Source: Bordetella parapertussis (lineage in GTDB: Bacteria; Pseudomonadota; Gammaproteobacteria; Burkholderiales; SG8-39). From it: DNA of 6,550 nt. The stretch is from contig CAMDRY010000187.1 in assembly GCA_945906975.1 (NCBI GenBank), forward strand, positions 1 through 6,550, in the 5' to 3' direction. The notes beneath the pieces are model-generated. The model was not told the DNA's origin. It saw only the letters and a program-made list of their open reading frames with translations, and made no database searches. Positions 6,019 to 6,550 of this stretch are shown in pieces (position 1 is the stretch's first letter; every line of letters begins with the position of its first letter). The position numbers and the translations under genes are program-made.

Positions 6019-6550
6019 ATGACATCCGCAACACCCGCACCCTACACCCCGTCCGACTACGCCGCACTGCTGCAGGCAACGCCGGCTTCGAGCATCTACA
6101 TCAACGGCGGCTTTGTAGAGACATCGGCGCGGCACAAGGTGTTCGGCAAGGCCGACAGCGCGCTGATCACCGAATGCGGCTACGCTTCGGCCAAGGACGT
6201 CGGCACGGCAGCCACAGCGGCGCGTGCCGCCTTTCGCGGCTGGTCGGCAAAACCTCCCGCGGAGCGCGCCAAAGTGCTGCAGGCGATGGCCGCGGCCTTG
6301 CAGTCGCGTTTTCGAGAATTCGTCGCACTCGAATCACATCATGGCGGCAAGACCATTGCCGATGCTGAAATAGACATTCGCGCCAGCATCGCCACGCTGC
6401 AGTGGTACGCCGGTTGCGCCGAGCGCCTTGACGGGCGTGTGGTGGCGAGCGCCGAATCCATACACCGCTTCGTGCGACGCGAGGCACTGGGCGTATGCGG
6501 CCTGATCCTGCCGTGGAATTTTCCGCTGCTGCTGATGATCTGGAAACTTG
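6019..6550 (+). CDS. Aldehyde dehydrogenase family protein, N-terminal part (runs off window)
   Basis: The frame from ATG 6019 is open to the window edge, giving 177 codons plus one base. The translation has the order of an NAD(P)-dependent aldehyde dehydrogenase: a short N-terminal extension, SIYINGGFVE at 25-34, the helical AAFRGWSAKPPAERAKVLQA at 70-89, ALESHHGGKTIADAEIDI at 103-120, and RREALGVCGLILPWNFPLLL at 152-171, ending MIWKL. PWNFP is the coenzyme-domain hallmark; Asn167 corresponds to the oxyanion-hole asparagine. The catalytic cysteine and general-base glutamate lie beyond the window, so activity cannot be confirmed; family members are about 480-500 residues. The family oxidises aldehydes to acids. 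Close linkage to the importer operon suggests it acts on a breakdown product of the imported compound (inference). The substrate is unknown. GGK replaces the usual NGK in the ALE...GK motif, a small departure. Confidence 0.9.
   Translation, partial: MTSATPAPYTPSDYAALLQATPASSIYINGGFVETSARHKVFGKADSALITECGYASAKDVGTAATAARAAFRGWSAKPPAERAKVLQAMAAALQSRFREFVALESHHGGKTIADAEIDIRASIATLQWYAGCAERLDGRVVASAESIHRFVRREALGVCGLILPWNFPLLLMIWKL

Overview
The window is GC-rich, tightly packed DNA with G/C-ending codons, Shine-Dalgarno sites and 4-base ATGA gene overlaps. This points to a high-GC proteobacterium, most likely a betaproteobacterium. That assignment is an impression from composition and gene style; there is no rRNA or marker gene to confirm it. 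The layout is typical of a catabolic/uptake locus, and nothing suggests a phage, transposon or CRISPR array.

Layout: (1) Bases 1-118, minus strand, hold the first 39 codons of an IclR-family regulator. (2) Bases 119-291 are a divergent control region with a 14-bp perfect dyad (CGAACA-AA-TGTTCG), the best operator candidate. (3) Bases 292-1215 encode a 307-residue ferritin-like diiron protein with two ExxH motifs, probably an oxygenase or oxidase of unknown substrate. (4) Bases 1216-1365 have no gene but carry eight exact-length 11-bp tandem repeats. (5) Bases 1366-6000 encode a complete branched-chain-amino-acid-type (HAAT/Liv) ABC importer: periplasmic binding protein, LivH-type permease, a LivM-LivG permease/ATPase fusion, and LivF-type ATPase. 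(6) From 6019 to the window end is the N-terminal 177 codons of an NAD(P)-type aldehyde dehydrogenase, which continues past the edge.

How they may work together (inference): HAAT importers in such bacteria often carry aromatic or other carboxylated carbon sources as well as Leu/Ile/Val. A local IclR regulator, a diiron oxygenase and an aldehyde dehydrogenase flanking the importer suggest a pathway that imports a small acid or aromatic compound, oxygenates it and oxidises an aldehyde intermediate, with IclR as the ligand-responsive switch. The substrate cannot be read from the sequence.

The points most worth a second look are the phased 11-bp repeat array, the unassigned diiron enzyme in this setting, the permease-ATPase fusion with its off-consensus signature motif, and the IclR-type dyad. 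I see no clearly novel multi-gene system beyond this.
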